Source: Epiperipatus broadwayi | Taxonomy: Eukaryota > Onychophora > Udeonychophora > Euonychophora > Peripatidae | DNA: 64,000 nt | Direction: 5' to 3' | Assembly (NCBI GenBank): GCA_028023455.1 | Contig: JAQFVV010013065.1 | Location: 1 to 64,000, forward strand | Shown here: one piece after another, positions 36,328 through 47,939 of the stretch | Position numbering within the stretch: position 1 is the stretch's first letter | How the letters are laid out: every line of letters starts with the position of its first letter | Position numbers and translations under genes: made by a program | Notes under the pieces: model-generated | The model's input: only the letters and a program-made list of their open reading frames with translations | Told to the model about the DNA's origin: nothing | The model's database searches: none

Positions 36328-38735
36328 CTGCAGAAATATATAATGACATATAGTGAGATGATTATATGTCTCATGACATACAACATAATAATGTGTGTGC
36401 ATATATATATAAAGTTGAAAGGAAAAATAGAAATAAACACAAACAAAAGACTTTTTGTAAATATTTTCTATAGTTCACTGGAAAAACAGTTAAGGATTAA
36501 ATAATTTTGAATTTAAATTTTTTTATTATAAATTAAACATTTAAAAAGGTCTAATTAACATTTTATTAATTCTGATTTTGGAATTAAAACAAGTGTGTTT
36601 TTATGTTATAATAAATAAATAATGGATAATTATGAAATTCCACTGACTATTTTGTTTAGCTAATTTTTTAAATTAATGCTTGTGTAGCATATTTTGATAA
36701 AAATTCTACAAAGTTGTTTATGAAAGGATGAAGTTGAATTGAAAAGAGTCATTAATTTTTTTCAATCAACATAAAGTAAACTTACTTTTAATTACTGTGT
36801 TTTTATTCCACTCTGACTATAAAAAAAGGTTGAAAAAAATATTAGGGGAAATGTTTAGCATTTTACAGTCATACAAAGTTACTATAAAAATATAACTGAA
36901 AGCAAGAAAGTGCTATGGTCATTATGGTCCAGTTTGGACTTCACATGGAAATAAAAAGCCTGGTTTTCTGTTTCATAGCCCATAATTTATACTAGACAGC
37001 TGGCTTGCCTGAAGTCTATCAATTGATAGAGACTAAATGGAACTGATTAAATGTCAACAGTTACTGGATTATATCTTTCCTAAATATGACAATAAGTCAG
37101 TCTACAGTTTTAAAAGGGATTGACTTAGCAAAAGTCAACTTGCTGAAGAATTATTTTATACATATACTATTTTATCTATGTGCAGAGAGGCACGGATAAA
37201 GGTAATGCATCATTTACATAAAGTATATTTGGTGAGTAGTTATATATATTGATAATGATAGTATTTCAAATAATTCCTTGATAATGATAGTTAAAATCTC
37301 TAATGTAAAAGTAAAACAAGTGAATAATTTTTGTTTGGATTATAAGTCAAAAACACATGAATGATTCATAAACAATTTTATTTTGGAAAAAAAAAACTCC
37401 AAAAATCTTTCTAGATTAAAGAAAAAACTGACTGGAGTATATTTAAGATATTCACAATTAATTAGAAATAACATGTTAAAGACTGTCAAAAAAGTGATAT
37501 TACTTTTTTAAATAAAAGTTTTTTAATCATTAGAAATAATGAATGAATAACTTTGATCCATACTATTTATATTTTATATACATACATATGTGCATATTTG
37601 TGTTTTATTAAAAACAAGATGATATTTTGTATAAGTCTATAACAATTTGAACATGTTAATTTATATTATTATATAGAACATCTGAATGTTTATATATATA
37701 TATATATATGAATTTTATGTATATTTTTGACATTGAATTAATTGTGTATTGAGATAATACAATATGGTTTATTAGATTTATTTTTTATAAATGCCAGGGT
37801 GTGTACACATTTTCATGCACACACATATATATTAAATCAGTCATTATTTACATATTATAAAAATGAATTTTATTTATAGGAGTATAGAGGCACATCTATA
37901 TGCTGATATATATGTGTTTTATATAAACCTATTATGAGGTCTTTGGAAATCACAATGTAATAGATTCTATTAATCAAAATCAAATTTATATTTATGGTGT
38001 ACTCAGCAAACATTAATTTTATTTCATCATTTTAATTAATAAATTTATATTTCATTGATAAAGTTATTCCAGTGAATTTATTCAATCTGAAATAATTTTA
38101 GAATATTATATATTTGTATTATATCTTTTGATCACAGTAACAGTTATAGAGCTTTTGCTCTCCAAACTGGATTCATCCATAAGAGTCTGATATATATAAA
38201 ATGAGTTTATGTTAAGCATTTATGAACATCCAGTTGATGATGATTTCATTACTTCATTAATGCTATATGGTGCAAAAGGGATATCATTTAAAGTCCATGT
38301 AATACCTTTCATTTTAATTATTTATAACTGAAACACAGGCTTATTATATATACACATGTGTCTATGTTTATAGTTGGCCAGTACATTAATAGCACTAAAT
38401 GGCCAGAGAATTGGTGATGATAAGAATGTATTAGTATCCCAGAATTGTTTATTGTTATATTCTTATGGATTGGTATTGTTGATTAATTTTTACTGTTGGT
38501 CATTCATGATAATGAATGATTTCTTTTGTGTTATGCTGATGAACTTAGTTTCTTATAGTCAGTTCTTGTGCTGATCTTTCATGCCTCATGTTGATCTTTC
38601 ATGTCTCATGTTCATTACTTTGCATTTAATTTTATATTTAATTTTGTATTAACTGGGGTTGCTAATGATTTTCCATCATCCCAGATTTCCCATCTCTCTT
38701 AATAACCTCTAAGATTCATACCATTACAAATGGCT
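36328..38735 (+). repeat. Direct duplication, copy 1 (~2.4 kb)
   Basis: This segment matches 39474-42022 collinearly over its whole length by eye. Shared landmarks include GTCTCATGRCATA near the start, CTATAAAAA near 36820, AAAGGCAC near 37190, TTTTGACATTGAATTAATTGTG near 37725, and GATTTTC followed by CATC and TTTCCCAT near 38670-38690. No long open frame is shared by the two copies, so it looks non-coding. Whether it is a transposable element or a local tandem duplication cannot be told from two copies. Strand is arbitrary. Confidence 0.85.
38572..38611. repeat. 20-bp tandem repeat, two units
   Basis: TGATCTTTCATGCCTCATGT is followed directly by the same 20-mer with one C to T change. Copy 2 of the surrounding segment has only one such unit (near 41876). 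Confidence 0.75.
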
Positions 38736-39473
38736 ACCTGACAGTAGGGCTAATGATGACAAGTACTGGTGGCCATTTCAATAAAAGTGCCACTTAACAT
38801 GATGTCAAATATAACCACATCTGAGAAACTTAAAAGTATTCATTTTATGCAGAATTAATTTAAAAGTATTACTGTTAAGTGTGACAAGAATGTAGAGGAT
38901 GATTGTTATAATTTGATTATAAATTATAAAATAAAATATTGATGTTTATTTAAGGAGGTCACATTTAAAGTTGAACAGAAAATGAAAGCATGATTTCAAG
39001 ATTGGAGTTTTTGATTGGTGAATTTTGTTTAGATGTACTTTCAGTTTGGGTGATGGATGGAGGGTTTTGTTGTTGGCTTGATTGAGACAATGTTTTATGC
39101 TATTCCTTGAAGTGTTCTTTCTTGGACATTATTTCAAACTATTTTCATAGTTTTTATTCTTTACCACAGTCCACTTAATATAGCCCTGCTATGATTCCCA
39201 GCCTCTAAGTCTCCAAGAAGAAGATCAAGGCATAGTCCTGTATTTTTAGGTTCCTAAGACTCAAAGATAATGGCTTTGCAAAGATTTTTGCATTTTATTT
39301 CAATTCATGGGTTGTGGCAAAAAATTGCATGTCACTTCATTCTGTTAACTGTCAGATGTCTGTCAAACCTCTAAAAATGATGAGTACATAGGTTGATATG
39401 TGAACTTTGTTATGATTATGCATATATATTATGCAAAATAGTTAGGTTGGAGTTTCATTTCTCTTTTCCTTTT
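38736..39473. other. Spacer between the duplicated segments
   Basis: This ~740-bp stretch is not repeated next to copy 2. About 39050-39350 is somewhat GC-richer, but I saw no convincing motif in it. No gene is called. Confidence 0.45.
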
Positions 39474-42022
39474 CTGCATAAAGGAGTGATATGAGACAAT
39501 TATGTGTCTCATGGCATATAGTAACATAATAGTGTATATGCATATATACATAAAGTTGAAAAGAAATGTAGAAATTAACACAAACAAATTTTTTTGAAGA
39601 TATTTTCTATATTACACTGGAATAACAGTTAAGGATTAAATAATTTTGAGTTTAAACTTTTTATTGTAAAATAAGCATTTAAAAAGGTTAATTAATATTT
39701 TATTAATTCTGATTTTGAAATTAAAACAAGTTTGCTTTTATGTTACAATAGATGTATTGGTAATTATAAAATTCCCTATCTATTTTGATTAGCAAATTTT
39801 AATTAATGCTTGTATAACATATTTTGATAAAAATTTCTACAAAGTTGTTTTTAAAAGGATTAAGTTTAATTCAAAAGAGTCATTAACTTTTTTCAATCAA
39901 GATAAAAAAACTTACTTTTAATTAGTGTTTTTTTATTCCACCATGACTATAAAAAGGTTGAAAAAAAGAATAAGTGGAATTTTTGTAGTTTTACAGTTAT
40001 ACAGAGTTATTGTGAAGATATAACTGAAGGCAAAATAATACAAATCTGCTGCTGCTAGAGTCATAATGGTAGGTTAGATTCATATGAAAGTAAATAGCCT
40101 GCTTTTCTATGTTCTGTAGCATGTAATGTGTACTAGATGGCTGGTTTGTCTAAAGTCCATCAAATGATAGAGACTAAATGGAATTTATTGAATGTCAGCA
40201 GTTACTTTATTATACCTTTCCCAAAGACAACAATAAGCCAGTCTACTGTTTCAAAAGGGACCAGCTTACCAAATGAGTCCATCAGCTTGCTGTTGAATTA
40301 GTTTATATGTATACTGTTTTATCTATATGCAGAAAGGCACAGATAAAGATATTACATCTTATATATAAAGTACAGTGGGTGAATAGTGTTATATATACTG
40401 AAAACAATAGTTTTTTAAATAATTCCTTGAAACTGACAGTTAAAATCTCTAACTTCAAAGTAAAACAAGTAAATAGTTTTTGCTTAAATTATAAGTCTAA
40501 AACAAATGATTGATTCATAAACAATTTTATTTTGAAAAATAAAAAGTAAACTCCAGAAATCTTTCTAGATTAGGTAACAAAAGAACTTGCTGGAGTATTT
40601 TTAAATACATTTACAATTAATTAGGAGTAACCTGTTAGAAAAGAAGAAAACTTTTATGAAGGACTGTCAAAGAAGTGATATTACTTTTTTTAAAAAAAAA
40701 ATTAGTTTTTTTTACCATTAGAAATAATGAATTAATAACTTTGATTCATACTATTTATAATTTTTACATATGCACATACATGTGCATTTATACATTTTTA
40801 AAAAACAAAGTGAATTTTTTATATAAGTCTATGACAATTCAAACTGGTTAAATTAAATTATTATACAGCAATCTTAGTGCTTATATATATGTGTGAATTT
40901 TATGTATATTTTTGACATTGAATTAATTGTGTATTGAGAAAATATAATATGGTGTATTAGGTTTATATTTTTATAAACTCCAGTATCTGCACACATTTTC
41001 ATGCACAAACACATATATGTTAAATCAGTCATTAACTATTTATTATAAAAATGAATTTTATTTATACATTTATAACAGTTAAAATATGTAATTTTTATAC
41101 AGGCATGTCCATGTGCTGATATATGTATTTTATGTAACCCTATTATGAAGTAATTGTAAATCACAATGTGATTGCTTTTTGTATTAATCAAAATCAGAAT
41201 GCCAATTTTATATTTATGGCATACTTAGCAGATTTTAGTTTCATTTTATTGTTTCTAATTAATAAATTTATATTTTATTGTTAAAATTATTTCAGTGAAT
41301 TTATTTAATCCAAAATAGTTTTAGAATATTATATGTTTGTATTAAATTTATTGATCACAGTAACAGTTATGAAGCTTTTGCTCTCTAAGCTGGATTCTTG
41401 CATAATGGTCTTATATAAATGGGGTTTCTATTTAGTGTTTATGGTCATCCAATTGATGATGATTTCATTACTTCTCTAATGATAGATGCTGCAAAGGCAA
41501 TATTCTTTAAAGTCCATGCACTACATTTTAATTATTTATTTAGAAATTAAGTTTATAGTTGAATAGTACATTAATAGTACTAAGTGGTCAGAGCATTGAT
41601 GATGATCAGCATGTTTTATTATCTCTGCATTATTTTTTAATTGTTATATTCTTATGGATTAGCACTTAAGTTTGTGCATCCAAATTATTGTTTAAATAAT
41701 CTGTCCCAAGCTGGCAATAGTCAAATAATTGGTCCAGTCTATAGTAGACCCATTTCAAATTCAGTCACAAAATTGACTGTTGATTCATTTTTATTGTTGA
41801 TCATCGATGATAACGAATGATTATTGTTTTTGTGCAATGTTGATAAACTTACAATTACTTATAGTTAGTACTGTGCTGATCTTTCATGCCACATACTCAT
41901 TCCTTTATATTTAATTTTATATTTAAATTCTATATTAATTGGGGTTGATAATGATTTTCTATCACTCCAGGTTTCCCATTTCCCTTAATCGCCCCTAAGA
42001 TCTGCACCACTACAATAGATTA
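39474..42022 (+). repeat. Direct duplication, copy 2 (~2.5 kb)
   Basis: It is collinear with 36328-38735. The offset is about 3140 near the left end and about 3285 near the right. Most of the extra length is a block of roughly 115 bases (about 41667-41782) that interrupts the alignment between CTTATGGATTRG and GTTGATTCATTTTTA/GTTGATTAATTTTTA. A smaller insertion lies near 41063-41100. Many base changes and small indels indicate an old duplication. Confidence 0.85.
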
Positions 42023-42239
42023 AGTGAAGTTCATTTTCAATATATATACAAGTATTATTATGTAAACATATACATAAGAGATATATATTTTAACTTGTAG
42101 CAAAAAGATCTATATATATCAACTACATGTGTTCGATCAATTTATAGTACAATATATTTTTTTTTATTTTAAGTAATAAACTTTATTAAGTACAATATAT
42201 TTTTATAGTTTCATTTATTGTGCCAATACTAGAAACTTA

Positions 42240-42562
42240 AAAATAATAGAGATTTCTTTTTTATTAAATGCTTTTATTGATACCATTAAAAAGAAAGAAA
42301 TTAATTGTTTCCTCAACCACAATTGGAGTTTTTAGATTTAACTTGAAATAAAAGCATGGGTAGGGGTGGGGGTTCAAAAATTAATTAAATCAATCTCTTG
42401 TTATAAAAAATAGAAATTGACTTAAAAATTTTCTGGACCCCTATGTTTTTATTTCAAACTAAATCTAAAAACTTCAATTGAGATTGAAGAAAAAAATATT
42501 ATTTTTTTTAATACACCATCAATAAAAGCATCTACTATAAAAATTGTTTTATCTCTATTATT
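42240..42562. repeat. Palindromic element, ~320 bp
   Basis: AATAATAGAGAT (42242-42253) pairs with ATCTCTATTATT (42551-42562). ATGCTTTTATTGAT pairs with ATCAATAAAAGCAT. GTTTTTAGATTTAACTTGAAATAAAA pairs with its near-complement around 42450-42473. The centre, near 42400, contains a GGGTAGGGGTGGGGG stretch. It begins about 220 bases beyond copy 2 of the duplication. Imperfect pairing suggests moderate age. Confidence 0.7.
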
Positions 42563-42569
42563 AATGACA

Positions 42570-43589
42570 CATGATAGATAAACCTTCAATGCAGTAAAAT
42601 CATTTACAATTTTATCTATCAGTTTGATCCATGATTTAGAGATAATTTTCATAGAAACAAAATTCAATATTTGGATATTACTATTCTTATTTTAAAAAAT
42701 AACTTGAACATAGATTACAACAAGATGACAAATAGTTACCATTACAAGTTTATGATCTTAGTCTTTAACATAGCAAAGGAAATTTTTTTCTAACTATCAA
42801 TTCATAAATAATAAATATAGTAATTAGACTACACACTTTTACATCTTTGTAAATATCACAATAGAATACGGTAATAAAAAGATGACCATGAAATCCATCT
42901 CTATTAATAAATTTTTGATCATAGGATTATAATCCTAATATATACATATATATATATAATAAAAATAATGAATTATAATGGCTATAATATTTTTATAAAA
43001 ACTATAACAAACCATGGAAGTATTTTTAATTAATGTTTTAACCTTCTTTAACTGAACAACATTTATATAGTGGAAGCAAACATCATTAAGTCATATCCCA
43101 AGATTTCTGAATTTTAACATAAGCAAATTGTCAATTAATTACAGCCATTGCATTTAATTTATAAGATGGCCTCCTTAATTTTGCTTTATTATGGTTTCTG
43201 TCTTCATGAAGAATTGTAGCATTTTCAAGATCTAAATTGAAGGTAGACTCATGTTTTTTCATGATCAAAGAAAACAGAAACTGTTATTAAATCATTATTT
43301 TTATATGTTTACATGTTTTTTTAACTTTCTTTGAAGAATACATATCAATTCATCTATGTAAGAAGCTGTATACTTACATAAAATTTGATTTTATTACAAA
43401 TTTCAACAGCACATAAATAATTTTTACTATTGCTCATGTAACATTTAGGATTATAATCACATCAGAGAACACCCTCATTTCAAATGCATTACTTAGAACT
43501 ATTTTATAGACAAATACAATTTTATTTGCAAATACAATTTTACTTTTTATTTATCAATGTTCATTCACTGATAAATGAAAAGTAGAATT
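42570..43589. other. AT-rich DNA, no gene seen
   Basis: No frames with motifs, and no repeat family was recognised. Confidence 0.5.
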
Positions 43590-44047
43590 GTATTTGGAAA
43601 TTTATTATGATTTGTCATGAGTCTGCCTGCAAAATAGTTCTGAGTAAAAGAGCAATACAGAGACTTCAGACCACTCAAAGAAGTATGGAAAGATGCATGT
43701 TGGGAGTAACAAAAAGAGATCGAAAACGCAATGTATGGGTAAGAGAACAAACAGGTATTACTGACCTCATTGAAAAAATTAAAAGACTGAAGTGGAGTTA
43801 GGCTGGACATATTGCTAGAAGAGATGATAATAGATGGACAATTGAAATTTTAAACTGGATTCTAAGAGATTGTAAAAGACCCAGAAAGAGACCACATGTG
43901 AGATGGATGGATGAAATAAGAAAGTGTGCAAGGGTGTTGTGGAGACGAGAAGCTAAAGATAGGAAAAGATGGATTGAATTTGGAAAAACCTTCATCCTGC
44001 AGTGGATTGATAATGGTTGATGATGATGATGATTAGTGTATTTGGAA
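43590..44047 (+). mobile_element. 5'-truncated RTE-like LINE with 11-bp target-site duplication
   Basis: The insertion (43601-44036) is bracketed by two perfect copies of TGTATTTGGAA (43590-43600 and 44037-44047). It encodes the end of the LINE protein: RLQTTQRSMERCMLGVTKRD, WVREQTGITDLIEKIKR, AGHIARRDDNRWTIEI, RPHVRWMDEIRKCA, and a stop at 44018-44020. It then ends in a (TGA)n tail (44018-44033), typical of RTE-clade LINEs. The only in-frame lesion seen is TAG at 43799-43801, where Trp is expected before AGHIARR. 5' truncation, a short duplication and a simple-repeat tail are the signature of target-primed reverse transcription. The same family lies inverted at 28140-29650. Confidence 0.88.
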
Positions 44048-46429
44048 TAAGAGTATTCTGTGTTTTAATTATAAAATTTGATTAATAATATTACTTTTTT
44101 GCTTGAAAGGTGTAATATTTTTTAAATTACTTATCAAGCTATTAATATTATGTGGAACTTACTTGGAACACAAAATGAAACATCAACTAAATCTTCATAT
44201 ATATATTTTTAAAAAAACTAGCTTGAGCATTTGCCAAATATGGAATAAAAATCCTTTTTTTTTATCATTAACTTTCAATTCCTTTAAAGTAGTATATTTC
44301 TTTTTAAATAGACATATAATGCAATAAATTTGTATAATAGTATAACAAACCTCAATTTATTCTTTTGAAATGTTTCAACATTTTGTGATTTATTACTTTC
44401 ATAATGACAAAATTTTTCATTGAGAAATTTAAAAAAAATCCAAGACTTGTTATTTTAAGCATAATTTGTACTTTTAATTAAAAAAATATATAACCTTTTT
44501 TTTTTTTTTGCGATGGTTTGTTTATTATTTTATAACTTAACCATCATTTCCTGTAAAATACAAATTGAAATATTTAATAGTTTTATTCTGTTCTTTTGCA
44601 ATAATTCATTTCAAATCAGTTAACTTGTTCAACTCATCTGCAATACAATTTAGACTATTGTCATGTTCAAAAACAAAAACAACAATATATATATGATATC
44701 ACTTTATTTGTTATAGAGAATATAAAAATATTAATAATGAAGTGATAAAATACAAAGTAATATCAATGATGGATATGAAGATAATATTTTAAATATCAAA
44801 GTCATTTTATTTATAGCATGAAGTTAAAAGAAGGGGCAGGGACATGTATCTCTGATACAAAAATAACAACAACAACAAAAAAAAAGTCATTGTTATGTTT
44901 AGCTTACTAAATCCAAGAATTGTATCTCAAGTCTTGAATTAAACAATTTTTTCAGGTGGTCAAAAATTTTCAAAACATACTGAGGATTTTTCAGGATAAG
45001 CGAGTTAGAATTTCAATATTGGTTATTTAATAATTATCTAGCTATTTTCAGAAGAAAGCTAAAGTAACTCTCAGGACAATGAGAATAAATGAAATGATCA
45101 GCTAGTTTTAAAACTATGGAAAAAACAAAACAAATAAACTATTATCCAACTTTCATCATAACTGAGGAGCTATTTTATATTCAGAGATGCTAAACTTGCA
45201 GTGTACGTCACTCATTAAAGTTGATTTTATATAAGTTGTTGCAGATAACGTAATATTCTTGGATAAAACCTATCATGTAAAAAATTTAAAACAATGAATG
45301 TGACGTTTTCTTTCTTATTTTGCAGACACCGTCAATTTTATTCTTTGATGTGTCAAAAAGATACATCAAAAATATTATTTATGTTAACAAGTTTATTGTT
45401 AGAAATTTATTATGTTATATAAAAAAAAATTATTATAAAATGTGCAGTCGGATCTAGAACAGTTCTATACTGGAGCTTGAAGACACAACATTGAATATAT
45501 ATATAATGACCTTGACATTTTATTTTTGATAAAATATATTCTTATTAAAATTATATTTTTTGTCTACGAGCGCGTGTTGTGAGGAGAGAGGGAAATTAGA
45601 ATTATTATCTTTAACAATCGCATTTATAAATATCACTTATTATGTTTGAATAAAATTACACACATTTCATAAATATCCCTTAGTTATAATTGTTCTATTC
45701 AAATACGATCTTAAAAGTTAATCCATTCACAAGATTTTCTGTCACGCTTCACTAAAGACAACGTCTAAATTCTGCTCTTTCTTTTTAAAAAGCTTTAATA
45801 ACACAATATAATGTTTCCGTCTAATACGAACGCAATTTTATAATATAACTTAGATTAATAGATTTAATCATATATATATAGTCAAAATAATAGACGTATT
45901 TGTAACATTAGCTTATGCAATATTTAAGTATTCGGTGCTTCCGAGTTCAGATGAAAAGTGATAAATTAATAAACTTTAATTAATTGCACCGAATCAGCTA
46001 TTGGCAAAACATTTCCAGAACCATTGTCCAAAAAATAGAATATCTAATTGTCTTATTTGCATATTGTGCCTCATTTACGTATTACATCATATCAATTATA
46101 TAAGCTTATCTGTAGTGCATATCTTTATTCTGCATTATGATTCTGGTAGTGTTTTGCTGAAAGTTGTCTCAGTGCAATTAATTAGTTTATGTTTATTAAT
46201 TTATACCTTTTCATTTAAACTCGAAGGCAAGGAGTGCATTAGAATTACATAGTTTCTAAAAAGGGTTAATAGGCTGAGATTTACACATTATCTATTATTT
46301 TCTGATATTAGATAGAATTAGAAATGTTATTTGGGGGGGGGGGGTTAACAAGTAAAATTGTTGATAACAAAGGAAAGAGATTAAATTATAGCAATAATTT
46401 ATTGAAAAAATAGAAAAAATATCTTCAAT
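44048..46429. other. AT-rich DNA, no gene seen, CpG-retaining patch
   Basis: A patch at about 45560-46260 has more CpG words than usual here (ACGAGCGCGTG at 45566 and others). An inverted pair ATTCGGTGC/GCACCGAAT lies at about 45930-45996. A run of twelve G residues sits at 46333-46344. The plus-strand frames at 44103 and 46001 show no motif. Confidence 0.45.
46333..46344 (+). repeat. G12 homopolymer
   Basis: A run of twelve G residues in otherwise strongly AT-rich DNA. It is located ~100 bases upstream of the recognisable start of a LINE. Confidence 0.9.
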
Positions 46430-47935
46430 ATCTATTTAGAAAAGAAAATAATTCAATTAATTATGAATTTGAAAATGAAAAAGATATTGAAGTAGATCAT
46501 AAAGATATGGACATATTGCAAGATGAAGTAAGTAATAAAGTCAATTTTGCAAAATAATGATAGCTAGGCTGTTGGATTTGATACAATACCTATAAAATTT
46601 TTGAAGAAAATAGAATTTTTTATGAAGAAAATAGGTGAACTTTGCAATTCAATATATAATAGTGGAATTTGGCCTGAAGATTTTTTAAGCATTATAATGA
46701 TTCCAATTGCTAAAAAGAAGAAAGCTGGTACATGTGAAGAATACAGGTATCTCATGCTTCCAATGTTTTATTGAAGATTTTAATTCAAAAGATTTTATGG
46801 GAGGGTAGAGTATTATATTGGGAAGAGCAGTTTGGTTTTTAGAGAGAGGAAAGTACAAGAAATCCTATTGGTATTGTTAGAACAATTACAGAGAGATATA
46901 TTGAAAAAGATAAAGAAATTGATATATGTTTATGTATTTGAAAAAGCATTTGGCAGAATAATCTAGAATTAACTTGCAACTATTTTAAAAAATAAGGGAA
47001 TATTTTGAAAAGAGAGAAGATTGATTTGGAATATGTATACTGGACAAAGAATAAAAATTAGACCAGAGAATTATGAGACTGATGAAATGAATATAGAAAA
47101 AGGAGTTAGGCAAGGATTCAGTATGTCACCTGTTCTCTTTAGTATTTATTTAAAAGACATGTTAAATAAATGTTTAAACTATGGTCAAGCAAATATAATA
47201 ACAAAATGTATAAGATTTGCAGATGATATGGCTCTTATAGCTGAGGATGAAAAGGGTCTTTAGAATATGTTAAATAAATTGGAGAAAGAATGTATGGAAT
47301 GTGGAATGAAGATTAATGTCATGATGATCAAGTATTTATGGATAAGACTGGAAGTTGAAATCCATGATAATATAGTTCAACAAATAAATGGTTTTAGATA
47401 CTTGGATAGTTGGTTGAATAAGAATGAAAAAAATGAAGTTTAAAGAAGAATAGCATTGGCTTACTAAGAAAAAAAAATATTTTGTGGGCTTTTGAAAAGA
47501 AAATTAAAAAATAGATTAATTAAATGTTATGTCTGGAGGGCACTATTGTATGGGTGTGAAACATTGGCAATAAATAAGAAAATTAAGATCGGAGTGAAAA
47601 CCTTTGAGATGCAGTCATGGAGAAGGTTTGGATGAATAAAATGACAAATGAAGAAGTTCTGAAAAGAGGAAATGAAAAAATAAGATTGATTGGGAAAATT
47701 AGAGATATGGAATAAAAGCTGGATTGTACATATATTAAGAATAATGAATCATTCAATAAAAGGCATTTTGAAGGAAACTGTGGGTAAAAACAAAATGAAA
47801 GAATAAAAAAGGTTGATCTTGCTGGATGATATAAGAATTGGGAAAAGAATGGAGAGAAGAAATAGATGAATTTGTGATGTGACTGCTATTTGGACCAGTT
47901 CACAGGCTAGAATACTACTGAGATGATGATAAAAC
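46430..47935 (+). mobile_element. LINE reverse transcriptase and 3' domain, decayed
   Basis: Plus-strand reading gives LCNSIYNSGIWPEDFL and IMIPIAKKKKAGTCEEYRYL (about 46635-46750), GEEQFGF-like sequence, and ERYIEKDKEI. The frame 47021-47263 holds IWNMYTGQRIKIRPENYETD, KGVRQGFSMSPVLFSIYLKD and FADDMALIAEDE (catalytic FADD at 47216-47227, intact). After a stop come LEKECMECGMKINV, QQINGFRYL, RLIKCYVWRALLYGCETLA and a degraded C-terminus to about 47930, with GATGATGATAA at the end. It differs in sequence from the 28.1/43.6 kb family but has the same domain order. Several stops and frameshifts make it a pseudogene. No endonuclease was found upstream. Confidence 0.82.
47021..47263 (+). pseudogene. 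Reverse transcriptase palm of the 46.4 kb LINE
   Basis: This is the best preserved 80 codons of the element. It contains RT motif B (GVRQGFSMSPVLF, usually GVRQGC) and motif C (RFADDMAL) with both catalytic aspartates. It ends at a TAG at 47261-47263, where the LINE protein normally continues with LQNMLN; that sequence follows in the same frame after the stop. Confidence 0.8.
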
Positions 47936-47939
47936 AAAA

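Noticed and set aside
43565-43995. Minus-strand frames over the LINE fragment
   Set aside because: The plus strand carries the recognisable LINE protein and the (TGA)n tail; these are shadows.
45310-45420. Acceptor-like TTTCTTTCTTATTTTGCAG followed by a short open frame
   Set aside because: The following frame is short, AT-driven and has no donor site or recognisable protein sequence.
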